A stretch of 64,000 nt of DNA from Lentisphaeria bacterium UBA4640. GTDB lineage: Bacteria > Verrucomicrobiota > Lentisphaeria > Victivallales > UBA1829. The translations under genes were made by a program, and so were the position numbers. Under the pieces are notes generated by a model, which was not told the origin of the DNA, ran no database searches, and was given only the letters and a program-made list of their open reading frames with translations. Below are positions 34,329 through 42,171 of this stretch, one piece after another. The stretch is taken from NCBI GenBank assembly GCA_002405835.1, contig DHMO01000034.1, forward strand, positions 1-64,000, written 5' to 3'. Position 1 is the stretch's first letter. Every line of letters begins with the position of its first letter.

Positions 34329-35895
34329 ATCCGCCGGCTTCTTCGTGTTTCCATCCGGTGAGCTGGCGATTCTCAAAATCGACGTTCGCACCGATCAGGA
34401 CAATCCGTTTTCCGCAGTTCTGATACCGGACAAAATATTCATTCTTTTTAATCTGCTCCAATGCAACTTCCGGCGACTTGTCCAGTTTGAATTCCACGAT
34501 ATAGAGCCATTCGCCGCAACCGACGACAGCGTCGATGCGTCCGCTGTTCGTCCGGCATTCCGCCTCGTTGATGATTCCCTGAAGCGCCGTGAACATCATA
34601 TAGAAAATCGTCTGATAGTATTTTTCATGGCGCAGCTGGATATCGTACGGAATCTTTGCCATCCAGTTCTTCCAGACATTCATAAAGGCGTCTACATCAC
34701 CCGAACGGACCGAACGCGCCAGAGCCAGAATATTGAAATTGACCTCCTCCGTGGTGTATGGAGTATACGCATTCAAAAGATAACTGCGGAAAGATGAAGC
34801 GACCTCGCGGTTCGGAAAGTCCAGTTTGTAAAGACGCATTCCGAAATCCTCAACCGAACTTTTAATCGTCAGATAGCCGGTCTGAACCAGCAGAACCAGA
34901 GGGTCGATCTTGTCGATCTCATATGCGGAAAACGCATCCATTGTAACGGGATTGTCAAGAACCCGTTCAAAGTCAAAATCGGTTTCCCTGGCAAGTTTCA
35001 TCAGAAACGAAGGAGTTCCCGTCGAAAACCAGTAATTGTCAAATTCCCCTCCGCGTTCAAAGAACCGCGCAATGGAAACAGGATTGTAAACTCCCTCGGC
35101 AGACGCGGCGAAACGGAAACCGTCATACCAGACTTTCAGTTTTTCTTTCAGAGCGTTTTCCGTCATCTCCAGTTTTCCGGCGGCGTTCCGGATACGGTCT
35201 CCGAAACAACGCTCCAGTTCCTCCTGCGTATAGCCGAACATTGTGGCGTAGCGGGAATCGACCGTAATATCCGCGAGATTGTTCAAATCCGAAAAAAGCG
35301 AAACGTGGCAGAACTTGGAAACACCTGTCACAAAAACGAAGCGGAGATCCCGGGCTTTATCCTTGATGACCGAATAAAAAGATTTCATCGCACGGACAAA
35401 ATCCTGCGTAGAGCCTTCCGCGATATTGTCCAGAATCGGCTTGTCGTATTCATCCAGCAGAACGACAATCCGTCCGGACTGGCTCAAAGTCTCGATCAGT
35501 TTCTGGAACATTGTTACGGGATCCGTACGTTCAAGCGCGACATTCAGTCCGCGCGCCTGTTCCAGCAGGATTTCCTGAAGACTGTGCTGCAGATTTTCAA
35601 GGGTGTCGAACCTCCGTCCGGTCATGGAAAGATGGATCACCGGATACGGCTTCCAGTCATACGGCTTATCGTAAACAGAAAGCCCCTTGAACAGCTCTTT
35701 TTTCCCTTCAAAGAGAGCTTTCAGCGTCGAAACGGCAAGCGATTTTCCGAAACGGCGCGGACGGGAAAGGAAATACATGCCGCCGTCCAGACGGATCAGG
35801 TTCCAGATATACTCTGTTTTGTCGACATAGAGATACCCGGCCTCCCGCATCTGTTCAAACGAATAAATACTGGATGTCAAATTCAATTCCGCCAT
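34315..35895 (-). CDS. AAA-ATPase-like / PD-(D/E)XK nuclease-like protein, copy 2
   Basis: A 526-residue paralogue of the protein at 17132-18694 with the same two-domain layout. The Walker A variant RPRRFGKS is at 45-52, the DEYDKPILDNI Walker B segment is shared, and the C-terminal GRIDAVV...YIVEFKLD nuclease-like core is conserved. AAGGAG lies before the ATG. It has its own promoter and no visible terminator, and its 3' end runs 14 bases into ispE. The two copies are clearly diverged, so they are not a recent duplication. Function is unknown. Confidence 0.85.
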   Translation of the reverse strand: MAELNLTSSIYSFEQMREAGYLYVDKTEYIWNLIRLDGGMYFLSRPRRFGKSLAVSTLKALFEGKKELFKGLSVYDKPYDWKPYPVIHLSMTGRRFDTLENLQHSLQEILLEQARGLNVALERTDPVTMFQKLIETLSQSGRIVVLLDEYDKPILDNIAEGSTQDFVRAMKSFYSVIKDKARDLRFVFVTGVSKFCHVSLFSDLNNLADITVDSRYATMFGYTQEELERCFGDRIRNAAGKLEMTENALKEKLKVWYDGFRFAASAEGVYNPVSIARFFERGGEFDNYWFSTGTPSFLMKLARETDFDFERVLDNPVTMDAFSAYEIDKIDPLVLLVQTGYLTIKSSVEDFGMRLYKLDFPNREVASSFRSYLLNAYTPYTTEEVNFNILALARSVRSGDVDAFMNVWKNWMAKIPYDIQLRHEKYYQTIFYMMFTALQGIINEAECRTNSGRIDAVVGCGEWLYIVEFKLDKSPEVALEQIKKNEYFVRYQNCGKRIVLIGANVDFENRQLTGWKHEEAGGFSRA

Positions 35896-35913
35896 AGTCT
35901 CTCCTTTCCGTTT

Positions 35914-35941
35914 AATGTAGCACGAATCCCGTGTTTTTCAA
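35914..35941 (-). promoter_or_regulatory. Promoter of AAA/PD-(D/E)XK copy 2
   Basis: Minus-strand -35 TTGAAA (35936-35941), 16-bp spacer, -10 TACATT (35914-35919), about 19 bases before the start codon. The layout resembles that of copy 1. Confidence 0.55.
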
Positions 35942-35942
35942 A

Positions 35943-37301
35943 TCACGCCTTCGAGATCATGCCGTTGCGGATGAGACACGCTTTGCAGTCACATGCGGTT
36001 TTCGCACAGAAATTCGCGTAGATATGCAGAACACCCTGACGCGACGCGGCGTCTTTGAACAGTTTTTCGGCGGAAGCGGAATCCCGGAACCATTTGTCTA
36101 TCGCGGTTGTGAACACCCGGTTTTTCTGCGTGCGGGGAAGATTGCGGAAGGCGGCGTCCACACGGTCCGCCATCTTCTCATTCTTCTCCAGAAGAGCGTA
36201 TGCCCGGAGCGACGGCAGAATCACATCCGTTGCAAGTTCGCGCGCACGCTCTTCGCCCGTAACCGAAGCGGCAAGTTTCAGCTCACCCGCACGGAACGTC
36301 GTGTGACGGTTCCAGAACGGATCGTTTTGAATCAGCTCCGAAAGAAGAGTTTTGCAGAACGCCTTCGCATCCGGCGCGGTTTTCAGGAGCTCCAGCCAGC
36401 GAGGAAGCGGATTCAAGCCGTAACGCTTCAGGCACATGCACAAACCGGCAACACGCCGCTCCGGTGAATTCAGAGGACGCCCTCCATCACGTTTCCATTC
36501 AATCGGCGGGGCGGAATCCGGACGGAGCATCCACCAGCATTCCCAGATCCGCTTCGCTTCGGCAAGGTTCTCCTCCGGGACCTCTCCGCTGCTCTCCGCA
36601 GGCAGAAGCCCCGATTCTCCCCACAGAAGCGGCTCGGCATGAGTCTCCAGCTGCTCGCGCGGATATTTTGTCCACACGCGATTCAGAAGCTCCGCAAACG
36701 CCGGACGGTTCCGCTTGAAGCCGTAAGCGTCGAACAGACGCGTCAGGAACGCATATTCCGTGCCGTGGCGGATGATGTCGTGCAGAATCAGATGCGCGCG
36801 GGCATGCATCCGTTCCACTCCGGCGCAGACAAAGATTTCGTGGATTTCAGCCGGAGAAAGACGCTCGAATATTCCGGCGCACTCCCCCTTCCCCGTGCAG
36901 AGCGGCGGCGGATAAGAACCGATCTTCGCCTCGGAAGGAAGCAGATAAACCGGAAGCTCCGAGTTCTCATTCTCCAGACGTTCGACGACATGAAGTGCGA
37001 CCCCGTCGTAAAGCGGATTGCGGTTGTGTCCGTGGCGGAACCAGTCGCGGCTGTTGCGGTGAACTTCCACATCGCCCTGAACCGCACGTCCGCCGATCCG
37101 GAGCTTGGCGTTGCGGAAGTCCGGACCGGCCTCAACGTTCCACGTCCCGCGCGAAAGGACGGAAAAAGGGGTACCATCCGCAAGATGAAGCGGAGTGTTC
37201 AGCGGAATGCGGTTCCACCGCGCCTGAAGCACTCCTTCATAGGAGGAACAAGGCTCGGCGAGACGCAATATTTCAGCAATTCGTTCAATTTGTATTTGCA
37301 T
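35943..37301 (-). CDS. DUF2851 family protein
   Basis: A 452-residue soluble protein. Its N-terminal third matches DUF2851 (SRGTWNVEAGPDFRNAKLRIGG, GDVEVHRNSRDWFRHGH, VALHVV). It ends in a cysteine-containing tail (CAKTACDCKAC) that could bind metal. The family's role is unknown; the histidines and acidic residues of the N-terminal part would suit a metal-dependent enzyme, but this is a guess. It is divergent from the HtrA-type protease with 49 bases between the start codons. Confidence 0.8.
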   Translation of the reverse strand: MQIQIERIAEILRLAEPCSSYEGVLQARWNRIPLNTPLHLADGTPFSVLSRGTWNVEAGPDFRNAKLRIGGRAVQGDVEVHRNSRDWFRHGHNRNPLYDGVALHVVERLENENSELPVYLLPSEAKIGSYPPPLCTGKGECAGIFERLSPAEIHEIFVCAGVERMHARAHLILHDIIRHGTEYAFLTRLFDAYGFKRNRPAFAELLNRVWTKYPREQLETHAEPLLWGESGLLPAESSGEVPEENLAEAKRIWECWWMLRPDSAPPIEWKRDGGRPLNSPERRVAGLCMCLKRYGLNPLPRWLELLKTAPDAKAFCKTLLSELIQNDPFWNRHTTFRAGELKLAASVTGEERARELATDVILPSLRAYALLEKNEKMADRVDAAFRNLPRTQKNRVFTTAIDKWFRDSASAEKLFKDAASRQGVLHIYANFCAKTACDCKACLIRNGMISKA

Positions 37302-37324
37302 TTTTCGCGTTTATCCTGTATTGT
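37296..37324 (+). promoter_or_regulatory. Promoter of the HtrA-type protease gene
   Basis: -35 TTGCAT (37296-37301), 17-bp spacer, -10 TATTGT (37319-37324), about 27 bases before the ATG. The -35 box overlaps the start codon of the divergent DUF2851 gene. Confidence 0.5.
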
Positions 37325-37350
37325 AGAGAGCAATTACAGGAAGATACGGC

Positions 37351-38757
37351 ATGGAAACGCAAAAATCAAGGTTCGGACTCTATTTTTTTATAATTCTTTT
37401 CTGTTTCGCAACCGTTCTGTTCTTTTCCCTGCTGCATCACCGGAAGAAACACCAGGCTCCCGACGGACGCAAAACAACGGAGGCTGAGCTGAAGCTCCGC
37501 CGGACCCCGGTCGTGAAAGCGATTGAAACCATCCTGCCGTCCGTCGTAAACTTAAGTACAAGCCGGATCGTCAACCGCCGTACTGCCGCGTGGCTGACCG
37601 ACACCGAAGACGGCGACCGCACCACAGGCCCCCGTCCGGAACGCGGACACTCCATCGGAGCCGGCTGCATCATTGACCCGGCTGGGCTCATCGTCACCAG
37701 TGCACATGTCGTCAGCCAGGCGACTGAAATCATCGTCACGCTGAAAGACGGACGCCGCTTCCGCGCCTTCCCCATTGCGGAGGACGTGCAGAACGACATT
37801 GCGCTTCTGCGTATCGACAAGCCGCGAGGAACCTTTCCCGTCATTCACGGAATCCAGCCGGACGACATGATGCTCGGCGAAACCGTTATCGCCGTGGGCA
37901 GCCCGTACGGACTGGACGGCACTGTCACGGTCGGCGTGCTGAGCGGAATCGGACGCACTCTGCTCCGAAACGGGAAAGAGCTTTTCCGCGATCTGCTTCA
38001 GACGGACGCCGCCGTTCACCCGGGCAACAGCGGAGGTCCGCTGATCAATCTGAGCGGACGGATGATCGGAATGAACATGGCGGTCCGCCGCGATACGCCG
38101 GGAATCGGCTTCGCAATTCCCATGCTGCGTCTTGAAAACACACTCGCGAACTGGATGCTTCCGGAGTTTCTCACTTCGGTCAGCATCGGCATCATTCCGG
38201 GAATGAAACCGGACGGCACGATCTTCATCCGGAAGATTCTGCCCGGCTCCCCTGCGGCCTCGACAAAACTGAACGAGAACATGACCATCAAAGAACTCAA
38301 CGGCTGGGCTCCGCATGGCGACCTGCTGGAATTTCTGCGCCGACTCGTCCGTCTGAAAGCGGGAAAACCGTTTGAAGTGAGCGTCCGTGAAATTCCGGCT
38401 CCGGTGATTGTCACGCCCGCGGCGATCCACCGGTCGGACGGCGCAATGTTTGCGAATCTCAAGCTCTCGCTCTCTCTGGAGGAACTGACGCCCGACCTGA
38501 TGAAAGCTCTGCACTATCCGTTTGCTTCGGGCGTAATCGTGGCGGATCCTCCGGAAACGCTTTCCGCATACGGAGTTTCGCGCGGGGATCTGCTCATCAA
38601 ACTCGGACAGCAGATGATTTACAATCTGAACGACGTCGCCCGGGTTCTTCAGGATTCCGGCGATCAGCCGATACTCCCCGCGACCTTCCTTCATCTCCGC
38701 AGCTCATCCGGCAAACTGGAGATGAAGGAAATCCACGTCGTCTTCCGTCTCCGCTGA
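37351..38757 (+). CDS. HtrA/DegP-type membrane-anchored serine protease with PDZ domain
   Basis: A 468-residue protein with one N-terminal membrane helix (about 9-28) acting as an uncleaved anchor. The trypsin-like domain (about 55-265) has the full triad His119 (TSAHVV), Asp149 (QNDIALLRID) and Ser227 (GNSGGPL). One or two PDZ-like domains follow (about 275-370 and 380-468, GVSRGDLLIKLG). It should degrade or refold damaged envelope proteins. It is a single gene; its promoter overlaps the divergent DUF2851 start. Confidence 0.88.
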   Translation: METQKSRFGLYFFIILFCFATVLFFSLLHHRKKHQAPDGRKTTEAELKLRRTPVVKAIETILPSVVNLSTSRIVNRRTAAWLTDTEDGDRTTGPRPERGHSIGAGCIIDPAGLIVTSAHVVSQATEIIVTLKDGRRFRAFPIAEDVQNDIALLRIDKPRGTFPVIHGIQPDDMMLGETVIAVGSPYGLDGTVTVGVLSGIGRTLLRNGKELFRDLLQTDAAVHPGNSGGPLINLSGRMIGMNMAVRRDTPGIGFAIPMLRLENTLANWMLPEFLTSVSIGIIPGMKPDGTIFIRKILPGSPAASTKLNENMTIKELNGWAPHGDLLEFLRRLVRLKAGKPFEVSVREIPAPVIVTPAAIHRSDGAMFANLKLSLSLEELTPDLMKALHYPFASGVIVADPPETLSAYGVSRGDLLIKLGQQMIYNLNDVARVLQDSGDQPILPATFLHLRSSSGKLEMKEIHVVFRLR

Positions 38758-38769
38758 GAGAGGAAAACC

Positions 38770-39129
38770 TTAAAGCATCGCTATTGCAACTTTTTTCCCG
38801 CAAGCTCTGGCATAGCGCGTAAGAGTAGAAAGGGAAATATTTTTCCGTCCCCGCTCCAATGCGGCAATATAGGTTTGATTCGTTCCCATCCGTGCCGCAA
38901 GCTGTTTTTGCGTAAGCCCTGCTTCATGACGGGCTTTATACATTGTTTCAGCAAGTTTCATACGCTCAAGCATTGCTTCAATTTCATCTGCATTTGCCGG
39001 ATCAGAAAAGTAAGCATCGCGTTCAAGCTCATCTTCATCTTTTTTCCCGGAAGCGATTTCTTTGGCTAGTTCAGCGACTTCCGCGGCAATCTGATCTTCC
39101 GAAAGATATTCTGCGTGGTCTTTGCTCAT
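38770..39129 (-). CDS. higA: HigA-type antitoxin, XRE-family
   Basis: A 119-residue protein. The N-terminal 55 residues are acidic (probably the toxin-neutralising part) and the C-terminal 60 are an XRE helix-turn-helix (LTQKQLAARMGTNQTYIAALERG). It starts 4 bases inside the end of the toxin gene. Order toxin-antitoxin is that of higBA rather than the usual antitoxin-first order. It should neutralise the toxin and repress the pair. Confidence 0.8.
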   Translation of the reverse strand: MSKDHAEYLSEDQIAAEVAELAKEIASGKKDEDELERDAYFSDPANADEIEAMLERMKLAETMYKARHEAGLTQKQLAARMGTNQTYIAALERGRKNISLSTLTRYARACGKKVAIAML

Positions 39130-39440
39130 TTTACAAGCCCTCCTTCTATCAGCTGTTTCAACACTTTTCTAGCTTGATTCATATCCTTTTCCGGTATAGT
39201 TTGCGTCTTTTTTACATAGCCATGTATCCCGAATATCAGGCTGTTTATTCCATAAACATAAAAAATCCGAACATTCCCGGCTTGAATAACCCGGATAGCA
39301 AAAAGATTTTCGCCTTCCAGCTTTTCTCCATAAGGCATTTCCAGCGCACCTTGCATCTCAAGTTTGTATATAATGTTATTGAGCTCTTTTTTAACCTCTC
39401 CCGGCTGAGTTCGCATAAAATTCTTAACGGACTGCATCAT
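39126..39440 (-). CDS. higB: HigB-type toxin (RelE/Gp49 superfamily)
   Basis: A 104-residue protein with the Gp49/RelE-type pattern (AGNVRIFYVYGINSLIFGIHGYVKKTQTIPEKDMNQARK). Such toxins cut mRNA on the ribosome. It overlaps the antitoxin gene by 4 bases, giving a coupled toxin-first module. Two adjacent ATGs (39440 and 39437) could start it. The region between it and recQ is short and AT-rich. Confidence 0.8.
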   Translation of the reverse strand: MMQSVKNFMRTQPGEVKKELNNIIYKLEMQGALEMPYGEKLEGENLFAIRVIQAGNVRIFYVYGINSLIFGIHGYVKKTQTIPEKDMNQARKVLKQLIEGGLVK

Positions 39441-39557
39441 CCGGAAATGCTTTTTTTTTCGCGATCGGAATTTTCATGAATCTTTCCTTTAACTTCCATA
39501 TAAGCAATATATCCTATAAGACATAAAAAAGCAAATAAAAAATAAAAAACTATTTTT

Positions 39558-41906
39558 TCACTTGTTCTCCGCCTGCCATTTGGCGATTTCCTTGAGGAAC
39601 GGCGGAATGATTGTGGTGAGTTTCGCCATGCCGATTCCGCGAATTTCCAAAGCCTCATCCGGAGTGGAGGGTTTCGATTCGGCTAAACCGGCAAGCGCAT
39701 CATTGGAAAGAATGCAATAAACAGGAACCTGACGCTTTTCCGCCATCTGCGCGCGGAGAAGACGGAGACGCTCATACAAACCGAGCTCTTCCGGCGATGA
39801 AGAGGCGGTCCGCACCGGATGTGCATGTTCCGTCCGGGATTTCGCGGAACGGCGCGGCGGCAAATCCACATCTGGCAGAGAAAGTTTCACCTTTTCCACT
39901 CCGCGCAGAATGTTTCCGCCGAAACAGGTCAGATCCAGACACGGATATTCCGGATTGCCGACTCGTTCCAGACAGCCGGCATCTTCAAGAGCTTTCATAT
40001 AGGCAAGAATGTTGTTCTGTTTCAGCGCCTTCAGTTTGCCGAAAAACGGATTGCGGTCAAGTCCGCGCTCTACAAGTTCCGGGCGGCGCGCTCCGGCAAG
40101 AATCAGACTCAGCTTGCCGCGTCCGAGACGGCCGGAAAAGGCATCGATTGTATGAAGAATCGTGCGGACGGCATCCTCCTCCGCTTCGGTCAGCTCGCGC
40201 GGACCGGAACCGGATCCGACAGCGGCTCCGCAGTTGTCGCAGTTGCGGCAGCGCCAGTCGCCGACCTCTTCTCCGAAATAGGAAATCAGATAATCCTGAC
40301 GGCATTTGCGCGTGCGCGTATAACCGATCACCTCATCCAGACGGCGGAACTCCATCTCGCGTTTGTGCGCAATACCGGAGACGTCAATGTTCAGTTCCTC
40401 GTCCTCGGGGTGCAGAAGCGTTATGGACCGACCGGAAAATGGAGCCGTCCAGTTCAGACATTTATTCTGATGCAGATTCGAGAGAACCCGCTTGATCTGG
40501 TCGGTGTTGAGTCCCGCGATGCGCGCGAGCTGGTCGCAGGAACAGGAAACGCCGCTCTTCAGGCGGTCGCCGAAATTCTGAATCACGCGGAACAGAAAAC
40601 GGGAACGCTGAGTCGCCTGTCCCGCATGGGCGGCGGAAAGTTCCGCAAGGTCGCCTGGAATGACGAGTGTGCCGTTGTTCTGCTGACGGTATCCGCGCTC
40701 GATGCAGCCGCAGCGTTCCAGAATCGCAAGGACGGGCGGAATCTGTCCCTCCTTCGTGGCATGTTCCAGACGGGGGAAAATTTCACCCGGCGTGACCTCG
40801 ATTGAGTTGCTTTTCTGTTCCATTGCCATCTGGAAGAGAACATCGTAAACTTCGCGGATCAGGGCTTCGGATGGATTGTTCATGTCGAGCATGAATTCCT
40901 GAATGAAACGGTCGCTGTAGGAAAAAAGAAGCACGCAGTCGGCGGGTTCGCCGTCACGCCCGGCGCGTCCGGCCTCCTGATAATAGGCTTCGAGCGAACC
41001 GGTGATGTTGTAATGGACGACAAGGCGGACGTCGGGACGGTCAATCCCCATGCCGAACGCATTTGTTGCAACGAGCACCGGGCATGGATCGTTCATGAAA
41101 CGGTTCTGTGCTTCCGTGCGCATCTCATCGCTCATTCCGGCATGGTATGGGATCATGCCGAACTCCTCGTGGAGCTGGTCGACAGCCTTTCGGGTGGAGG
41201 CGTAGACGATCGTCGGCACTTTGCGCTGAAGCAGTTTCTTGAGAACACGGTTCTTGTCCTCCGCCCCCGAACATTGAATTACGGAAAACGAAAGATTCGG
41301 ACGCTTGAATCCGGCGACGCGCAGTTCCATCTCCGGACGGTGAAGCTGGGCAAGAATGTCATCGCGAACCTGCGTCGTCGCGGTTGCGGTGAACGCGCAG
41401 ACCTGCTTGATGGAGTAGCGTTCGATAATCTCGCCGAGCCGCGTATACGCCGGACGGAAATCGTGTCCCCACTGGCTGATGCAGTGCGCTTCATCCACAA
41501 CCATGATGTCCGGCGGACAGCGGTAGAGAAAATTCTGAAAGGATTCCGTCTGGAAACGCTCGGGGGCGACGTAGAGCAGTTTTACAAAACCGGCGTCGGT
41601 ATCATCAAGAATCCGGTGCTGCTCCGCCATGGAGACCGACGAGTTGATGTATGCCGCGGGAATTCCTTTTCCGCAGAGCGAATCGACCTGGTCCTTCATC
41701 AGAGAGATCAGCGGGGAAACCACGATCCCGTAGTGTTCCTTCATCAGGATCGGAAGCTGATAGCAGAGCGATTTTCCCGCTCCGGTCGGCATAATGACGC
41801 AGAGATCTTTCCCCGCGAGAATATCCTCGACAACCGGCTCCTGATTGTCGAGAAACGTATCAAAGCCGAAATAGCGTTTCAGTGTATCATGTACTTCCTG
41901 ATTCAT
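39558..41906 (-). CDS. recQ: ATP-dependent DNA helicase RecQ
   Basis: A 782-residue superfamily 2 helicase. Walker A is MPTGAGKS (39-46); the DEAH box and aromatic loop read DEAHCISQWGHDFRP; motif VI is YQEAGRAGRDG. The RQC part carries a zinc-binding cysteine set (CRQDYL...CRNCDNCG), and an HRDC domain ends the protein. It is longer than E. coli RecQ because of an extra region before the HRDC domain. It unwinds DNA in recombination repair. AAAGGATG precedes the ATG. Confidence 0.95.
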   Translation of the reverse strand: MNQEVHDTLKRYFGFDTFLDNQEPVVEDILAGKDLCVIMPTGAGKSLCYQLPILMKEHYGIVVSPLISLMKDQVDSLCGKGIPAAYINSSVSMAEQHRILDDTDAGFVKLLYVAPERFQTESFQNFLYRCPPDIMVVDEAHCISQWGHDFRPAYTRLGEIIERYSIKQVCAFTATATTQVRDDILAQLHRPEMELRVAGFKRPNLSFSVIQCSGAEDKNRVLKKLLQRKVPTIVYASTRKAVDQLHEEFGMIPYHAGMSDEMRTEAQNRFMNDPCPVLVATNAFGMGIDRPDVRLVVHYNITGSLEAYYQEAGRAGRDGEPADCVLLFSYSDRFIQEFMLDMNNPSEALIREVYDVLFQMAMEQKSNSIEVTPGEIFPRLEHATKEGQIPPVLAILERCGCIERGYRQQNNGTLVIPGDLAELSAAHAGQATQRSRFLFRVIQNFGDRLKSGVSCSCDQLARIAGLNTDQIKRVLSNLHQNKCLNWTAPFSGRSITLLHPEDEELNIDVSGIAHKREMEFRRLDEVIGYTRTRKCRQDYLISYFGEEVGDWRCRNCDNCGAAVGSGSGPRELTEAEEDAVRTILHTIDAFSGRLGRGKLSLILAGARRPELVERGLDRNPFFGKLKALKQNNILAYMKALEDAGCLERVGNPEYPCLDLTCFGGNILRGVEKVKLSLPDVDLPPRRSAKSRTEHAHPVRTASSSPEELGLYERLRLLRAQMAEKRQVPVYCILSNDALAGLAESKPSTPDEALEIRGIGMAKLTTIIPPFLKEIAKWQAENK

Positions 41907-42100
41907 CCGTCATCCTTTTGCAACCGGATAATATATCACCGTTTTGCAGAAAGTACAATGGCTGAGATATTTTTCAACGGGCAAATTCAGAAATTTCCGT
42001 TTTCCAAACCGGGAAAAAAATGTACAGTTCTCTCTTCCGCCAACTCCCGATGCAAGAAAGCAATTCCCCGGGGTCCCTGCATATTTTTGCCGTTGCATCC

Positions 42101-42128
42101 TTGACTTTTCTCCTTCTTATGCTAGTTT
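42101..42128 (+). promoter_or_regulatory. Promoter of the sodium/solute symporter gene
   Basis: -35 TTGACT (42101-42106), 16-bp spacer, -10 TAGTTT (42123-42128). A 16-bp operator-like sequence begins 6 bases after the -10. Confidence 0.5.
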
Positions 42129-42133
42129 AACTG

Positions 42134-42149
42134 TACCGAAACAGTGATA
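42134..42149 (+). promoter_or_regulatory. Operator-like site similar to that of the GntR/LacI-type regulator
   Basis: The 16 bases TACCGAAACAGTGATA agree at 12 of 16 positions with the palindrome TACCAGTACAGTGGTA at 45277-45292, and both lie just after a -10 box. This is a comparison of two sites by eye. Confidence 0.45.
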
Positions 42150-42171
42150 TATTAAACACAGGAGAAAAAGA

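Noticed and set aside
39437..39658. 73-codon frame with a hydrophobic middle between higB and recQ
   Set aside because: Its start is inside recQ in another frame; the part outside recQ has no good start codon and is AT-rich.
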